DNA of 64,000 bases from positions 102,249 to 166,248 of the forward strand of contig DBQB01000024.1 of NCBI GenBank assembly GCA_002305685.1, written 5' to 3'. This document shows positions 16,720 to 26,056 of this stretch, in pieces. Below the pieces are notes generated by a model. It made no database searches. It was not told the origin of the DNA and saw only the letters and a list, made by a program, of their open reading frames with translations. The stretch comes from Ruminococcaceae bacterium UBA1405. GTDB taxonomy: Bacteria > Bacillota > Clostridia > Oscillospirales > Ruminococcaceae. The position numbers were made by a program, and so were the translations under genes. The number at the start of each line of letters is the position of its first letter. Positions within the stretch are counted from its first letter, which is position 1.

Positions 16720-18849
16720 ATGTCCACCTCAACCGTGTATTTTCTTATTCTGGGCCTGATCATTTTGGCGCTCTGTTATGTTCTGTTCAACTTCATGCGC
16801 ATCAAGCGTATGAAGGAAGGAACCGCCGAGATGACAGAGATGGCCGGTATCATCCGTGACGGCGCATCGGTCTTTCTAAAGACCGAATTTAAGACTGTCG
16901 CTATGGTGGTTTTGGCAATCGCAGTGCTTCTCTCCCTGTTCGTGGAGGCCACCAGCGGAGTGACCTTTATTATGGGCTCCTGCATGAGCAGCGCCGTCTG
17001 TGTTCTGGGTATGCGCAGCGCAACCTACGCCAACGTGCGCACCGCCAACAAAGCCCGGGAATCCCTTTCCATCGGCGAGACCGTAAAGGTTGCCCTTTGC
17101 GGTGGAAGCATCAGCGGTCTGAGCGTACAAGCCTTCGGTATGTTGGGACTGATTCTGGTACTGCTGTTCTTCGGCAATCCCGTGGACGCGCTGGACGGCC
17201 GCGGCCTGCTGGTCAATCTTCCCTGCAACGCTTCCGTCATGCGTATCTCCAGCTACTCGCTGGGCTGTTCCATCGTGGCCATGTTCAATCGCGTAGCCGG
17301 CGGAAACTACACCAAGGCCGCCGACATCTCCTCCGACATCCTTGCAAAACTGCGCCATGACCTGCCGGAGGATGACAGCCGCGTTCCCAATGTAATTGCC
17401 GACTTCATCGGCGACAACGTCAACGATATCGCCGGAAACTGCTCCGACCTGCTGGAAAGCTTTGTGGCGACCATGGCCGCTTCTCTGATGATCGCTGTGT
17501 TTATCTTCAGCGACGCACAGGGCGCTGTTTCCCAGCAGCTTTTTAACGCCACACTGATATTCCCCATTGCGCTGGCAGCCGTTGGCCTGCTGGGATGCCT
17601 GCTGGGTTTGGGATTTGCCGCGGTACGGAAAATGGGCGACGATCCCTCCCGCGAGCTGAATCTGGCCACCTGGATTTCCGCAGGGGTTACTGTGGGGCTG
17701 AGTTTGGCGCTTTCCTGGTTTATGTTCAGCAACGTGGAGATCGCTGAGGTTTACGGATTCAAGGCCGGTTGGCTCTCCCCCTGGATCTCTGCTGTACTGG
17801 GCATCATCAGCGGCGTTGCCATCGGCGCCATCACCGAATACTACACCAGCACCGATTATAAACCCACCCGTACCTTGGCGGAGATGGCAACCGAAGGCGA
17901 AGCTTTCGTCATCACCAAAGGCGACGCCATCGGCTCCCGCTCCTGCCTGCTGCCCATCGTGCTCATCGGCGTTTGCCTGTTTATCTCCGGTAAGGTCTGC
18001 GGCACCTACGGCATTGCCATCTCGGCTCTGGGTATGCTCTCCTTTGTGGGCGCCACCGTTTCCATCGACGCTTTTGGCCCCATCGCCGATAATGCCGGCG
18101 GTCTTGCGGAATCCTGCCACCTGGCTCCCGAAATCCGTGTGATCACCGATAAACTGGATGCCGTGGGCAACACCACCGCTGCTGTGGGCAAAGGTTTTGC
18201 CATCGGTTCCGCTGCCTTCGCCACCGTCTCTCTGATTTCTTCCTATGTACAGAACTTCCCCGCAGGGGAACAGATCCTCAACTTTGCCTCCTTTGTGGTG
18301 GTGGCCGGCGGTATCATCGGCGGCGCGCTGGTGGAATATTTCTCCGCTATGCTCACCGACAACACCGTGGACGCCGCCAAGATCATGGCGGACGAGGGCG
18401 ACAAGCTGCTCTCCATCCCAGGCGTTCTTGAGGGCAAAGTAAAACCCGACTACAACAAAATGATCCAGACCGCTACCCAGGAATCGCTGCGCAAGATGGT
18501 GGTGCCCTCCGTTTTGGCGCTGCTGATCCCCGTTGCCGGCGGCTTCCTGTTCGGTATTGAGTTTGTGGGCGGTATCCTGGTTGGCGCTACCATCGTGGCA
18601 ATCCCCAGAGCGATCTTTATGGGGAACTCCGGCGGTGCTTTCGATAACGCCAAAAAGTACATTGAAAGCGGAGCCTTGGCCGGCCATGGCAAAAAATCTC
18701 CCGCCCATAAAGCTGCCGTCACCGGCGATACCGTGGGCGATACCCGTAAAGACGTAGTTGGCGTAGCGCTGGATATCTTTATCAAGACCATGTCCACCGT
18801 CGCCAACACCCTGGTCACCGTTTTCTCCCAGTTTACACTCTTTAAATAA
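16720..18849 (+). CDS. hppA: membrane-bound ion-pumping pyrophosphatase (divergent)
   Basis: 709 residues with the multi-helix topology of H+/Na+-PPases. Active-site acids are in place: K199-AAD202-xxx-D206 and D228-FIGD232-NVND236; the C-terminal NSGGAFDNAKKYIESG and HKAAVTGDTVGD are also present. The pump hydrolyses PPi to drive H+ or Na+ across the membrane. GNTTAAVGKG near 483-492 has Ala at 487, where K+-independent enzymes have Lys, so K+ dependence is predicted. Divergences from the common pattern: DFIGDNVNDIAGNCSDLLES and GDTRKDVVGVALDIFIK, where many homologues read DNVGDNVGD and GDPFKDTxGPxLN. AAGAAGG precedes the ATG. The ion pumped cannot be read from this sequence. Confidence 0.93.
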   Translation: MSTSTVYFLILGLIILALCYVLFNFMRIKRMKEGTAEMTEMAGIIRDGASVFLKTEFKTVAMVVLAIAVLLSLFVEATSGVTFIMGSCMSSAVCVLGMRSATYANVRTANKARESLSIGETVKVALCGGSISGLSVQAFGMLGLILVLLFFGNPVDALDGRGLLVNLPCNASVMRISSYSLGCSIVAMFNRVAGGNYTKAADISSDILAKLRHDLPEDDSRVPNVIADFIGDNVNDIAGNCSDLLESFVATMAASLMIAVFIFSDAQGAVSQQLFNATLIFPIALAAVGLLGCLLGLGFAAVRKMGDDPSRELNLATWISAGVTVGLSLALSWFMFSNVEIAEVYGFKAGWLSPWISAVLGIISGVAIGAITEYYTSTDYKPTRTLAEMATEGEAFVITKGDAIGSRSCLLPIVLIGVCLFISGKVCGTYGIAISALGMLSFVGATVSIDAFGPIADNAGGLAESCHLAPEIRVITDKLDAVGNTTAAVGKGFAIGSAAFATVSLISSYVQNFPAGEQILNFASFVVVAGGIIGGALVEYFSAMLTDNTVDAAKIMADEGDKLLSIPGVLEGKVKPDYNKMIQTATQESLRKMVVPSVLALLIPVAGGFLFGIEFVGGILVGATIVAIPRAIFMGNSGGAFDNAKKYIESGALAGHGKKSPAHKAAVTGDTVGDTRKDVVGVALDIFIKTMSTVANTLVTVFSQFTLFK

Positions 18850-19190
18850 TACTTTTTCTCTACATAAAACCTTCCAAATGGGCATCAAGAAGAAGTTTTC
18901 CGGGAATCCTTTTTCTGAGGGAGATAACCGGTAAAAGCAACCAACCTTGCACGTAAAACAGATTCATTACCGCTTTGAGCAAGAGACAAACCCATGTCCC
19001 TTGCTCAAAGCGGTTTTTCTGTTGCCGCATTGGCGTCTGTCCATACCTTTTTCACAGCTTTGCCGTTAAAAACCGACACTGTAAACGCCGGATGACAGTC
19101 CAAAAAAAAGCTACAGCCCTCCGCTGGCCGACTGCGGCAGGGGTAGCACGCCAAATCACAGCCCTGTTTTGACAGCTGAAAGAGGGGCAT
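18850..19190. other. intergenic region after hppA
   Basis: Apart from the terminator at 18968-19020, nothing recognisable lies in these 340 bases: no credible ORF, promoter or repeat. Confidence 0.5.
18968..19020 (+). terminator. terminator after hppA
   Basis: Perfect 14-bp stem CCGCTTTGAGCAAG/CTTGCTCAAAGCGG (18970-18983, 19000-19013) followed by TTTTTCT. Confidence 0.85.
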
Positions 19191-19224
19191 AAAAAAACGG
19201 AGCAAGCGATATACGCTTGCTCCG
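19191..19224 (-). terminator. terminator of tRNA-Pro
   Basis: On the minus strand CGGAGCAAGCG-TATAT-CGCTTGCTCCG followed by seven T, four bases after the tRNA CCA end. Confidence 0.9.
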
Positions 19225-19228
19225 ATGC

Positions 19229-19305
19229 TGGTCTGAGTAGCGGGATTTGAACCCACGGCCTCTACCACCCCAAGGTAGCGCGCTACCAATCTGCGCTATA
19301 CCCAG
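19229..19305 (-). tRNA. tRNA-Pro (anticodon GGG)
   Basis: A full cloverleaf is visible on the minus strand. Acceptor arms CTGGGTA/TACTCAG pair with one G-T; the D stem is GCGC/GCGC, the anticodon stem CTACC/GGTAG around loop TTGGGGT (anticodon GGG), and the T stem GTGGG/CCCGC around TTCAAAT. Discriminator A and CCA are encoded. GGG reads Pro codons CCC and CCU. It is a single-gene unit with its own promoter and terminator. Confidence 0.96.
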
Positions 19306-19321
19306 TTATCCAACGCGTATT

Positions 19322-19350
19322 ATTATAGCATAACTTCCTAGATAATGCAA
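19322..19350 (-). promoter_or_regulatory. promoter of tRNA-Pro
   Basis: Minus strand TTGCAT (19345-19350), 17-base spacer, perfect TATAAT (19322-19327), 16 bases before the mature tRNA 5' end. Confidence 0.85.
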
Positions 19351-19431
19351 CCCCCTTTTTTCTGATTTTTTGTATTTTTTTGTGGTTTGATGAAACCGAG
19401 AGCAATACAGCCCTTGGGCGATGAGATACGG

Positions 19432-19460
19432 TTGTATTTTCCGACGTGCGCTGTTAAAAT
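19432..19460 (+). promoter_or_regulatory. promoter of the M20 peptidase at 19505
   Basis: TTGTAT (19432-19437), 17-base spacer, TAAAAT (19455-19460). Confidence 0.6.
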
Positions 19461-19504
19461 ATAGACATCGCCATAAACCTACATTTTGGAAAAGAGGGAA
19501 AACC

Positions 19505-20845
19505 ATGAGCATCGACAGAGAATCCTGCATCCGGCATCTGCAAGGGATGGTGCGGTTCCCCACCGTCTCCAGCCCAGATCCGGATGCCATGAACTTTGAA
19601 CCTTTTCACGCTCTGCATCAATACTTGGAGCAGAGTTATCCCCTGGTACACAAAACCATGACCCGGGAAATCATCGGCTACGCCGGGCTGCTCTACCACT
19701 GGAAAGGCACCGGACGCTCCAAACAGCTTCCGCTGCTGCTGATGGCCCATCAGGACGTTGTCCCGGAAGGGGACCACACACTATGGAAATATCCGCCATT
19801 CTCCGGCGAGGTGGCAGAGGGAAAGCTCTGGGGACGGGGTACCACCGATTCCAAAAACAACATCATGGCCCACATGGAAGCGCTGGAGGATTTGATTGCA
19901 TCCGGCTTTTGTCCGGATTACGACCTGTATCTCGCCTATGGTTACAACGAGGAGATCATGGGTGGAAAGGGTCCTGCCGCCAAGCTGATCGCCGACACCC
20001 TGCAGCAGCGTGGGGTTCGTCTGGGCTGTGTGATCGATGAATGCGGCGGATGCGGTTCCGGCGCCTCTCAGAAAATCGACGGGGATATCTGTGAAATCAT
20101 CGTTGCGGAAAAAGGTTACGCAGATTATCTGCTCTCCTATACCCACAAAGGCGGCCATTCCAGCGTTCCACCCAAGGAAGGGGCGTTTTATCAGATGGCC
20201 AAAGCCATCACCGCCATTGAGGAACACCAGATGCCTTACCGTATCACCGACGCAGTAAAAGCAAAACTGGAAACGCTGGCTCCCCATCGGAAAGATGCGC
20301 TGGGAAAGCTGCTGTGCGATGTCTCCGGCAACTGGCCTCAGCTGCTGGAGGAGTTTGAAAACAATCCCGCTCTGGCCGCCATGTTCCACACCACCACCGC
20401 CATCACCATGGCCCAGGGCAGCGCTCAGGCCAACATCCTTCCGGAAAAGGTTACGGTAACCATCAACACCCGGCCGCTGGAGGGGGACTCCCTGGAAGAT
20501 ATCAGGCAGCACTTCCTGTCTTTGGTGCCGGAGGGGGTGGAGGTCACCCTGGTCAAGGGCAACGAGGCTACCCCTGTTTCCCCCACCGACTCCTGGGGTT
20601 ACCGGCTGCTGCAAAGTATTTCGGAGGAGATGTATCCGGGGATCATTGCCACCCCGGGCTATCTGCTGGGGGGAACCGACTCCCGCTATTACTGCAACAT
20701 CTGTGAAAACATCTATCGCTTCGGTTCCTTCTACCATAACAGCGATTACGGCCCCGCCCACAGCGCCAACGAGTGTATGCCGGTGGATCAGATTACTTCC
20801 GGCCCTCTCTTCTTTCAAAAGTTTCTCACCCGTTACGGCGGCTAA
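19505..20845 (+). CDS. M20 zinc peptidase, carboxypeptidase S/PM20D1-like
   Basis: 446 residues. LLMAHQDVVPEGDHTLWKYPPFSG holds the first metal His/Asp, WGRGTTDSKNN the bridging Asp, YGYNEEIMGGKG the catalytic Glu-Glu, then VIDECGGCG and a lid domain with GGHSSVPP and INTRPLEGDSLEDI; the last metal His is in HNSDYGPAHSANE. The HQDVVP and ATPGYLLGGTDSRYY patterns resemble carboxypeptidase S/PM20D1 enzymes that cleave N-acyl amino acids or short peptides. The ATG at 19505 has GAGGG upstream; the longer frame runs over its promoter. Single-gene unit between its own promoter and terminator. Confidence 0.88.
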   Translation: MSIDRESCIRHLQGMVRFPTVSSPDPDAMNFEPFHALHQYLEQSYPLVHKTMTREIIGYAGLLYHWKGTGRSKQLPLLLMAHQDVVPEGDHTLWKYPPFSGEVAEGKLWGRGTTDSKNNIMAHMEALEDLIASGFCPDYDLYLAYGYNEEIMGGKGPAAKLIADTLQQRGVRLGCVIDECGGCGSGASQKIDGDICEIIVAEKGYADYLLSYTHKGGHSSVPPKEGAFYQMAKAITAIEEHQMPYRITDAVKAKLETLAPHRKDALGKLLCDVSGNWPQLLEEFENNPALAAMFHTTTAITMAQGSAQANILPEKVTVTINTRPLEGDSLEDIRQHFLSLVPEGVEVTLVKGNEATPVSPTDSWGYRLLQSISEEMYPGIIATPGYLLGGTDSRYYCNICENIYRFGSFYHNSDYGPAHSANECMPVDQITSGPLFFQKFLTRYGG

Positions 20846-20904
20846 CCGCTGACTGTTGACCGCTGTCAGCCAGCTGCTGTAAAAAAATAACGCCAACGCC
20901 AGAT

Positions 20905-20948
20905 CCCGCCAGGCAAAGCGAAAATTGCTTTGCCTGGCGGGTTTTTTA
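20905..20948 (+). terminator. terminator after the M20 peptidase
   Basis: Perfect stem CCCGCCAGGCAAAGC/GCTTTGCCTGGCGGG around AAAATT, followed by TTTTTTAT. Confidence 0.92.
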
Positions 20949-20956
20949 TAAACGCC

Positions 20957-22414
20957 TTACCACTTTCCGAGCCGGGAGAGCAGGGACGCCTTCAGCTGCT
21001 TTGTCAGCGGTTCCTTCCTCCACAGCAGCACCAAAAAATAGCAGCCGAAAAAACTTCCGGCCCCCACAGCCAGCCGCAGGATCACCGGCATTTCCCCCGT
21101 CGCCCTTTGCAGCAGAAAAACCATCAGCACCGCCGCGGCCAGCGCTGTGAGATAGATGTTCGCCCGGAGCTTACGCCACAGATACCGGACCTCACGCTTA
21201 CATCCCATCCCCAGCCAATACAGATGGAACAGCTCGGTAATCAGGGTGGCAAAAGCGGCGCCGCCCACGGAAAACCGGGGAATCCACAGCAGATTGAGGA
21301 GAATGTTGATCCCCATTCCCAGCGTCACCGCGGCGGTAAACCGTTTTTCCATCCCCTTGGGAATCAGGATCTGATTGCCCAGCAGATTGGTCAGCGAAAG
21401 GACCAAACAGCACAGCATCAGCAGCACCAAAGCAGGGACTGCATCGAGAAAACCTTCCCCGCAAACCACCAGCAGTAGGTCCCGGGCAAAGATAGCCACA
21501 AAAACGGAAAGAGGCAAAAGCAGCACACAGCTCACCCGCAGGGAACTCAGCAGCAGCTGCCGAAACGCCCGATGTTCTCCCCCGGCAACATACTGGGAAA
21601 TGCGTGGAATCAGCACCGAAGTCACCGCCACCGACAGCGACAGCACCACCCCTTTCATTTTCAGCGCAGCATGGTAGAGCCCCACCTGGTCATCCCCCTT
21701 GAGGAATCCCAGCATTACCGTATCAAACTGGCTGCAAAGGGAGATCATCAGGGTGGAGAGAAAGAAAATCCAGATGGGCCGAAGATGTTTTTTCAGCGCT
21801 CGGATTGGAATCGAGGGGAAATCCAGATATCTGGGCAGCAAAAACAGGTTGAGCAGCGAAGGAACGCCGGAAGTAAAGACAGTAATGGCTCCATAGAGTG
21901 CCACATCCTCCTTGGTTTTGACAAACAGAAAGGTGAGAACAACACCCAACATCTTACAGGCAATGGAGCGCAGCGCCAGATGGCTATATTTTTCCAGCGA
22001 CTGATACAGCCAGGGGATACCCAGCGTCTGCAGCGGAATGGAAAGCCCCATCACGGCAAACAGCAAGCCTTCCCGACGAAACCGGGGTACTGCCAAAACC
22101 GTAATCGCCAGCGCTGCGCAGGAAAGCGCTGTGGCAATGCGCTGTATCTTCCAGATTTCCCCCGCCACCACAGAGAGCTGATATCTGTCGTGGCGAACCC
22201 TTGCGCATTCTCTGGTGGCATACCCTCCGATTCCCAGCGAGGCCAGATAAGAAAAATAGGTCAGCACCGACTGGACAAAAGCAATCCGCCCTGTTCCCTG
22301 GGAAAGCAGGATTCTGGCCACATAGGAATAGGTGATCAGCGGAAAGAGAAGATTGGAGACGGTAAGCGCCATATTCATCAGCATATTTTGTCGTATCGAT
22401 TTGGATGATTCCAT
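20957..22414 (-). CDS. polysaccharide flippase, Wzx/MATE-like family
   Basis: 485 residues, about 12-14 predicted hydrophobic helices from NMALTVSNLLFPLITYSYVARIL at the N-terminus to GSFFGCYFLVLLW near the C-terminus. The ATRECA and YGAITVFTSGVPSLLNLFLLPRYL segments fit the oligosaccharide-flippase (RfbX/Wzx) family, which moves lipid-linked repeat units across the membrane. The ATG at 22414 has GGAGGTG; a TTG at 22438 upstream lacks a site. Last gene of the capsule operon, 34 bases after the GT11 gene. Confidence 0.9.
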   Translation of the reverse strand: MESSKSIRQNMLMNMALTVSNLLFPLITYSYVARILLSQGTGRIAFVQSVLTYFSYLASLGIGGYATRECARVRHDRYQLSVVAGEIWKIQRIATALSCAALAITVLAVPRFRREGLLFAVMGLSIPLQTLGIPWLYQSLEKYSHLALRSIACKMLGVVLTFLFVKTKEDVALYGAITVFTSGVPSLLNLFLLPRYLDFPSIPIRALKKHLRPIWIFFLSTLMISLCSQFDTVMLGFLKGDDQVGLYHAALKMKGVVLSLSVAVTSVLIPRISQYVAGGEHRAFRQLLLSSLRVSCVLLLPLSVFVAIFARDLLLVVCGEGFLDAVPALVLLMLCCLVLSLTNLLGNQILIPKGMEKRFTAAVTLGMGINILLNLLWIPRFSVGGAAFATLITELFHLYWLGMGCKREVRYLWRKLRANIYLTALAAAVLMVFLLQRATGEMPVILRLAVGAGSFFGCYFLVLLWRKEPLTKQLKASLLSRLGKW

Positions 22415-22448
22415 CCGGGCACCTCCTTTCCCATCCAAATGTTGATTC

Positions 22449-23486
22449 TTACAGCCACATGGTGGTTCTCACCCTGGGATCCGGGGAGATGGTAATCTTC
22501 TCCGGATGCGCATTGAGGAAAGCGCCCCACCATCCAAAAGAGCTGGATGTAATGATATTGTGTTTGCAAAGGGACATCAGCTGCATATCCCGAAAACTCT
22601 CTTTCCCCTGATTCCAGTCCACAAACAACACCCGGTCTTTCTGCAGATCCAAAGAAAAAATTTTGCTGTTTTTTCGACACCAGTCCATACTGCCAGGGTC
22701 GCAAAAGATCAAAAACAGCGGCTGTTGAACCTGGCTTTTGATGTATTCCACCGCCTTTTGAAAATAACCGCCGGTATACAAAACCCCGTTGTGGGAAAGG
22801 AAATCCCCGCGGCGGGCATGGATGGCCACCGCAGAGGCACCCGCAATGGTTCGGGCTAGCCACCGGTTTTTCTCACCGGCAAAAGGAGGAAACTGAAAGG
22901 CCTGATGAAGGGCCTCGTCCAGCCGGGAAACCTCAGGAAGGCGGTACATATAGGTGAGTGTCTGTCCACAATAGGCATTGTGTGGACTTTGCGCGACCTG
23001 GGTGAGCAGCTGCTGTCTCCGGGCGGGACGAGGATCCCGCTCCATCGCTTTGATCCGCCGCTTCCTGGTCCATACTGCATACCCTTTGCAGGATCTTTCC
23101 AGCGCCATCGTGAGCTTCTTCTTTGCAGACGGTCTCCCGGTCTCAAAGGGCATTGTGTAGTTTTCCAGTACCAGCCCCTGGGCGGCAAAGGCACGCAAAA
23201 TCGCTTGATCGTACTGCCACCCATCTTCCCAAAACCGGCTTTTCTCCACCTGAGATACGATGGCTTTGTACTGATCCGGAGAAAAGACGCTTTGGATATC
23301 CGCGACCGCAATGCCAAAGATCCGATCCAGCTCATAACCGTTCCACTGGCTGATTCTTTCGCCACAGGAGGGAATTTCATATACCAGCCGTTCCCCATAG
23401 CAGCGATCCCCCGACTGTTCCTTCATATAAAGATATTCCGCATAACACAGCATCTGGTTTCCCAGACCCGATTCAAAATGAACCAC
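22449..23486 (-). CDS. GT11-type alpha-1,2-fucosyltransferase
   Basis: About 345 residues. GT11 motifs are visible: ESGLGNQMLCYAEYL at the N-terminus, AIHARRGDFLS (GDP-fucose binding HxRRxD) near residue 220, and ITSSSFGWWGAFLNAHPEK near 315. The family transfers L-fucose from GDP-fucose, usually in alpha-1,2 linkage to galactose. The GTG at 23486 overlaps the wzy-like gene by 14 bases and is rather far from its AAGGAG; an ATT three codons upstream (giving IFLKVV before HFES) is better spaced and matches the usual GT11 N-terminus, so the true start may be that rare codon. Acceptor and linkage are inferred from the family. Confidence 0.88.
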   Translation of the reverse strand: MVHFESGLGNQMLCYAEYLYMKEQSGDRCYGERLVYEIPSCGERISQWNGYELDRIFGIAVADIQSVFSPDQYKAIVSQVEKSRFWEDGWQYDQAILRAFAAQGLVLENYTMPFETGRPSAKKKLTMALERSCKGYAVWTRKRRIKAMERDPRPARRQQLLTQVAQSPHNAYCGQTLTYMYRLPEVSRLDEALHQAFQFPPFAGEKNRWLARTIAGASAVAIHARRGDFLSHNGVLYTGGYFQKAVEYIKSQVQQPLFLIFCDPGSMDWCRKNSKIFSLDLQKDRVLFVDWNQGKESFRDMQLMSLCKHNIITSSSFGWWGAFLNAHPEKITISPDPRVRTTMWL

Positions 23487-24786
23487 CTTCAGAAAAATCT
23501 CTCCTTTCCTTACCCGTCGCCGTTTCCGGCAGATCGGATGAATTTTGAGAACCGCTGGGCCGCACTTGACACGGCTGAGGATTGGCGTCAGAAGGATGCT
23601 GCAAAATCAGCCAAAAGAGTACTGTCGTCAGTGCGGTGGAGCCAATCCAGTACCAATGAATCTCGGTGGCGGACACCGCCAACAGATACACCGGAAACAT
23701 GAGATAAACGCTGTTCTCCTTTTGCCGGATGGCTTTCCGCCCCTTTTTCAGCATGATCCAATACATTCCCCCGGCCCACAGTGCTCCCGGCATCCCATAC
23801 AGATACAAAAACCCAAAAATACCGTTGTCGTTGAGGTTATATCCAGCAGATTTGCCCCGATCCAGATTGGCACGCACGCTGTTGGGATATCCGCCCTTTC
23901 CAAACACCGGGGATTCCTTCAGCTCATCCAGATAAAAGGAGATGGCGGACTGACGAATATCAAAGGTATTTCGAGCGCCGCTTTGCCGAATATAAATGGT
24001 ATCCTGAAACAGGGTGGTGTGAAAAACGGCTATGGCTGCCAATCCCATCACCAAGGTAACCGCCATTTTTTTGCGGATACCGGTTTTGAGGGTGAGATAA
24101 AAAATGGCGACAGCCGCACAGATTCCCAGCAGCGTCATACGGGTTTGGCACATCAAAAAGAAAAAGACACATCCCATTCCAATCCAGAGAAGAGAGCGGA
24201 CCGTTTTTTTCCCGCGTCGAAATAGATTGGAAATTTCATAAAACATCACAAAGAGCATGGTGGTGCCATCAATACCAAACCGGGTAAAGGTATACATCGC
24301 ACTGTTATAGTCACAGGTAAGAAAATAGACACCGGAAAATTGTGCAAAAAACTGAACCATCATCACCACCAGCTCAACCTTTCCCAGCAGCAAAATACCG
24401 GAGAGCAGCTGTTGGGAGGAAACCTTTCCCTCCTGGATGGCGGATTTCAGGGGAAAGTACAGAGGAAAAATGGCGATGAGATACCGCTGAGGCAAAATGC
24501 TGGAGAGAAATCCCTGATCCCAGTGAAAATACGCCATGACGGCGGCGATCAGCACCAGCAGCAAAAAGGAGAAACCCAAAAGCACAAACCGGTCTCCTTT
24601 ACACCGGGGCAACGCCGGCCGTCTGAGATAAAACCACAGCTGATATCCCACCAGCAGCAGTACCGCAATATCCCGCAAGGACACAAGGCCGATCTTTTCC
24701 GGCAGCAGATAAAACCCCTGCTCCAGAAACAGCCAGCACACCCCCAAAAATATACAGGTTTTATTGTAATCCATCTTGACGCGCAT
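23473..24786 (-). CDS. Wzy-like O-antigen/capsule polymerase
   Basis: 437 residues, highly hydrophobic with about 10-12 membrane segments and a larger extracytoplasmic loop around residues 270-320 (IYIRQSGARNTFDIRQSAISFYL). Such polymerases are poorly conserved in sequence, so the call rests on topology and place between glycosyltransferases and the flippase. They join lipid-linked repeat units outside the membrane. Start at ATG 24786 or ATG 24774; both overlap the end of the upstream gene (24761), and neither site is clearly better. Confidence 0.75.
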   Translation of the reverse strand: MRVKMDYNKTCIFLGVCWLFLEQGFYLLPEKIGLVSLRDIAVLLLVGYQLWFYLRRPALPRCKGDRFVLLGFSFLLLVLIAAVMAYFHWDQGFLSSILPQRYLIAIFPLYFPLKSAIQEGKVSSQQLLSGILLLGKVELVVMMVQFFAQFSGVYFLTCDYNSAMYTFTRFGIDGTTMLFVMFYEISNLFRRGKKTVRSLLWIGMGCVFFFLMCQTRMTLLGICAAVAIFYLTLKTGIRKKMAVTLVMGLAAIAVFHTTLFQDTIYIRQSGARNTFDIRQSAISFYLDELKESPVFGKGGYPNSVRANLDRGKSAGYNLNDNGIFGFLYLYGMPGALWAGGMYWIMLKKGRKAIRQKENSVYLMFPVYLLAVSATEIHWYWIGSTALTTVLFWLILQHPSDANPQPCQVRPSGSQNSSDLPETATGKERRDFSEGGSF

Positions 24787-25972
24787 ACCCTTGCTCTACC
24801 CTTCTCCGATAAAAATTCTGCATCTGTATTGCCGTGCTGCGCAGATCATATCCGGCCTGTTCCCCCTGCTGGGGACCAGACAGATTGCGCGCAGCGTCCC
24901 TGCCGTTCCAGATGGAGCAGGCCCACCCACCGGCATCCCATCCCTTAATCACCTGAAAGGTGTGGGAAATCCTAGCCTCCGGCGGGATGGCCTGGGAGCA
25001 CCAAACTGGTAACCCGGCAATCTGCGCTTCCACAGCGGCTATTCCCAGCCCTTCAAACCGGGAAGGGAACACAAAGGCATCCATGGCGCATAGCACATGA
25101 GATACATCGTGGGTGACTCCGTAAAAAATCACCGCCTGCGTAAGGCCCTTCTGCGCAACCTGCTGCCGAATCTGAGGCAGCAGAGGGCCTTCCCCTATCA
25201 GCAGCAACCGCGATTGGGGGTGCTGCTGATGCAGCGCTGCAAAAACTTCCAGAAGAAAGCCGTGGTTTTTCTGCGGCACAAAACGTCCGATATGTCCCAG
25301 GACAAAATGCTCCGGGGAGAGTCCCAGACGAAAGCGTTCCTCTTCTCTTTTTCGGGGACTATATTCATACTGCTGGGTCAATACCCCGTTTTTGACAACG
25401 GTATATCGCCCTGAGGAAAACACCTTTGGGGGAAACATAAACCTTGCCGCCGAACGGGATACCGCCATAAAATCGGTACAGAGATAAGGCATCATCCGGC
25501 GAAACAGCGGCATGGACAGGTTTCTGAGAAAATTGCCTCCGTGAAAGGAGTCGTTGTGGGCGTGCAGTACAATCACCGGCGCTCTGGCCACTTTGGCTGC
25601 CAGCGCCACCGTCACGTCGTAAGGGGTGGAGGCGTCCACATGTACCACATCATACCGTTGCCGCCGCATCAGGCGCACCATCCCCGTCATCTTCTTTGCC
25701 AGACGAATCAAAGGATTGGAGATTCCCTCCAGATTCACCACCTGCTTTTGTCCGCCCAGCGCCAATGCCTGCGACTCCATAAACTCTGTTTGGTCCCGAA
25801 ACACCAGATAATCAAACCGTACCTGTTCAGGGTCCATCAGGGCGTTGAGGGTGACGGTAAGCTTGGTGATCCCTCCGGTGGAGAGCGGCGCCATATGCAG
25901 CACCCGGATTGGCTGCGCCTTTTCCGTTTGGGCCTGCCTATCCAGAGGAAAACAGCCTCTATTCCGATTCAT
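24761..25972 (-). CDS. GT4-family glycosyltransferase
   Basis: 403 residues, GT-B fold. IRVLHMAPLSTGGITKLTVTL marks the N-terminal acceptor domain, FVLGHIGRFVPQKNHGFLLEVF the start of the C-terminal nucleotide-sugar domain, and FVFPSRFEGLGIAAVEAQIAGLPV the E-x7-E donor motif. Transfers a sugar from a nucleotide donor during repeat-unit assembly at the inner face of the membrane; donor and acceptor cannot be read. ATG at 25972 with AAGGAGG 11 bases upstream, preferred over the frame start at 26002. Confidence 0.88.
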   Translation of the reverse strand: MNRNRGCFPLDRQAQTEKAQPIRVLHMAPLSTGGITKLTVTLNALMDPEQVRFDYLVFRDQTEFMESQALALGGQKQVVNLEGISNPLIRLAKKMTGMVRLMRRQRYDVVHVDASTPYDVTVALAAKVARAPVIVLHAHNDSFHGGNFLRNLSMPLFRRMMPYLCTDFMAVSRSAARFMFPPKVFSSGRYTVVKNGVLTQQYEYSPRKREEERFRLGLSPEHFVLGHIGRFVPQKNHGFLLEVFAALHQQHPQSRLLLIGEGPLLPQIRQQVAQKGLTQAVIFYGVTHDVSHVLCAMDAFVFPSRFEGLGIAAVEAQIAGLPVWCSQAIPPEARISHTFQVIKGWDAGGWACSIWNGRDAARNLSGPQQGEQAGYDLRSTAIQMQNFYRRRVEQGYARQDGLQ

Positions 25973-26056
25973 CCCGATGCAAACCTCCTTCTCGCAAAGC
26001 ATTCTGGTGATATCTTTCCACCGTTAATCCGTTTCATAGCGCTCTCGGTGGGCGCC

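Noticed and set aside
16876..18888. A 670-codon minus-strand reading frame opposite the pyrophosphatase
   Set aside because: It is the shadow of a GC-rich conserved gene, with low-complexity Gly/His/Gln composition and no ribosome binding site.
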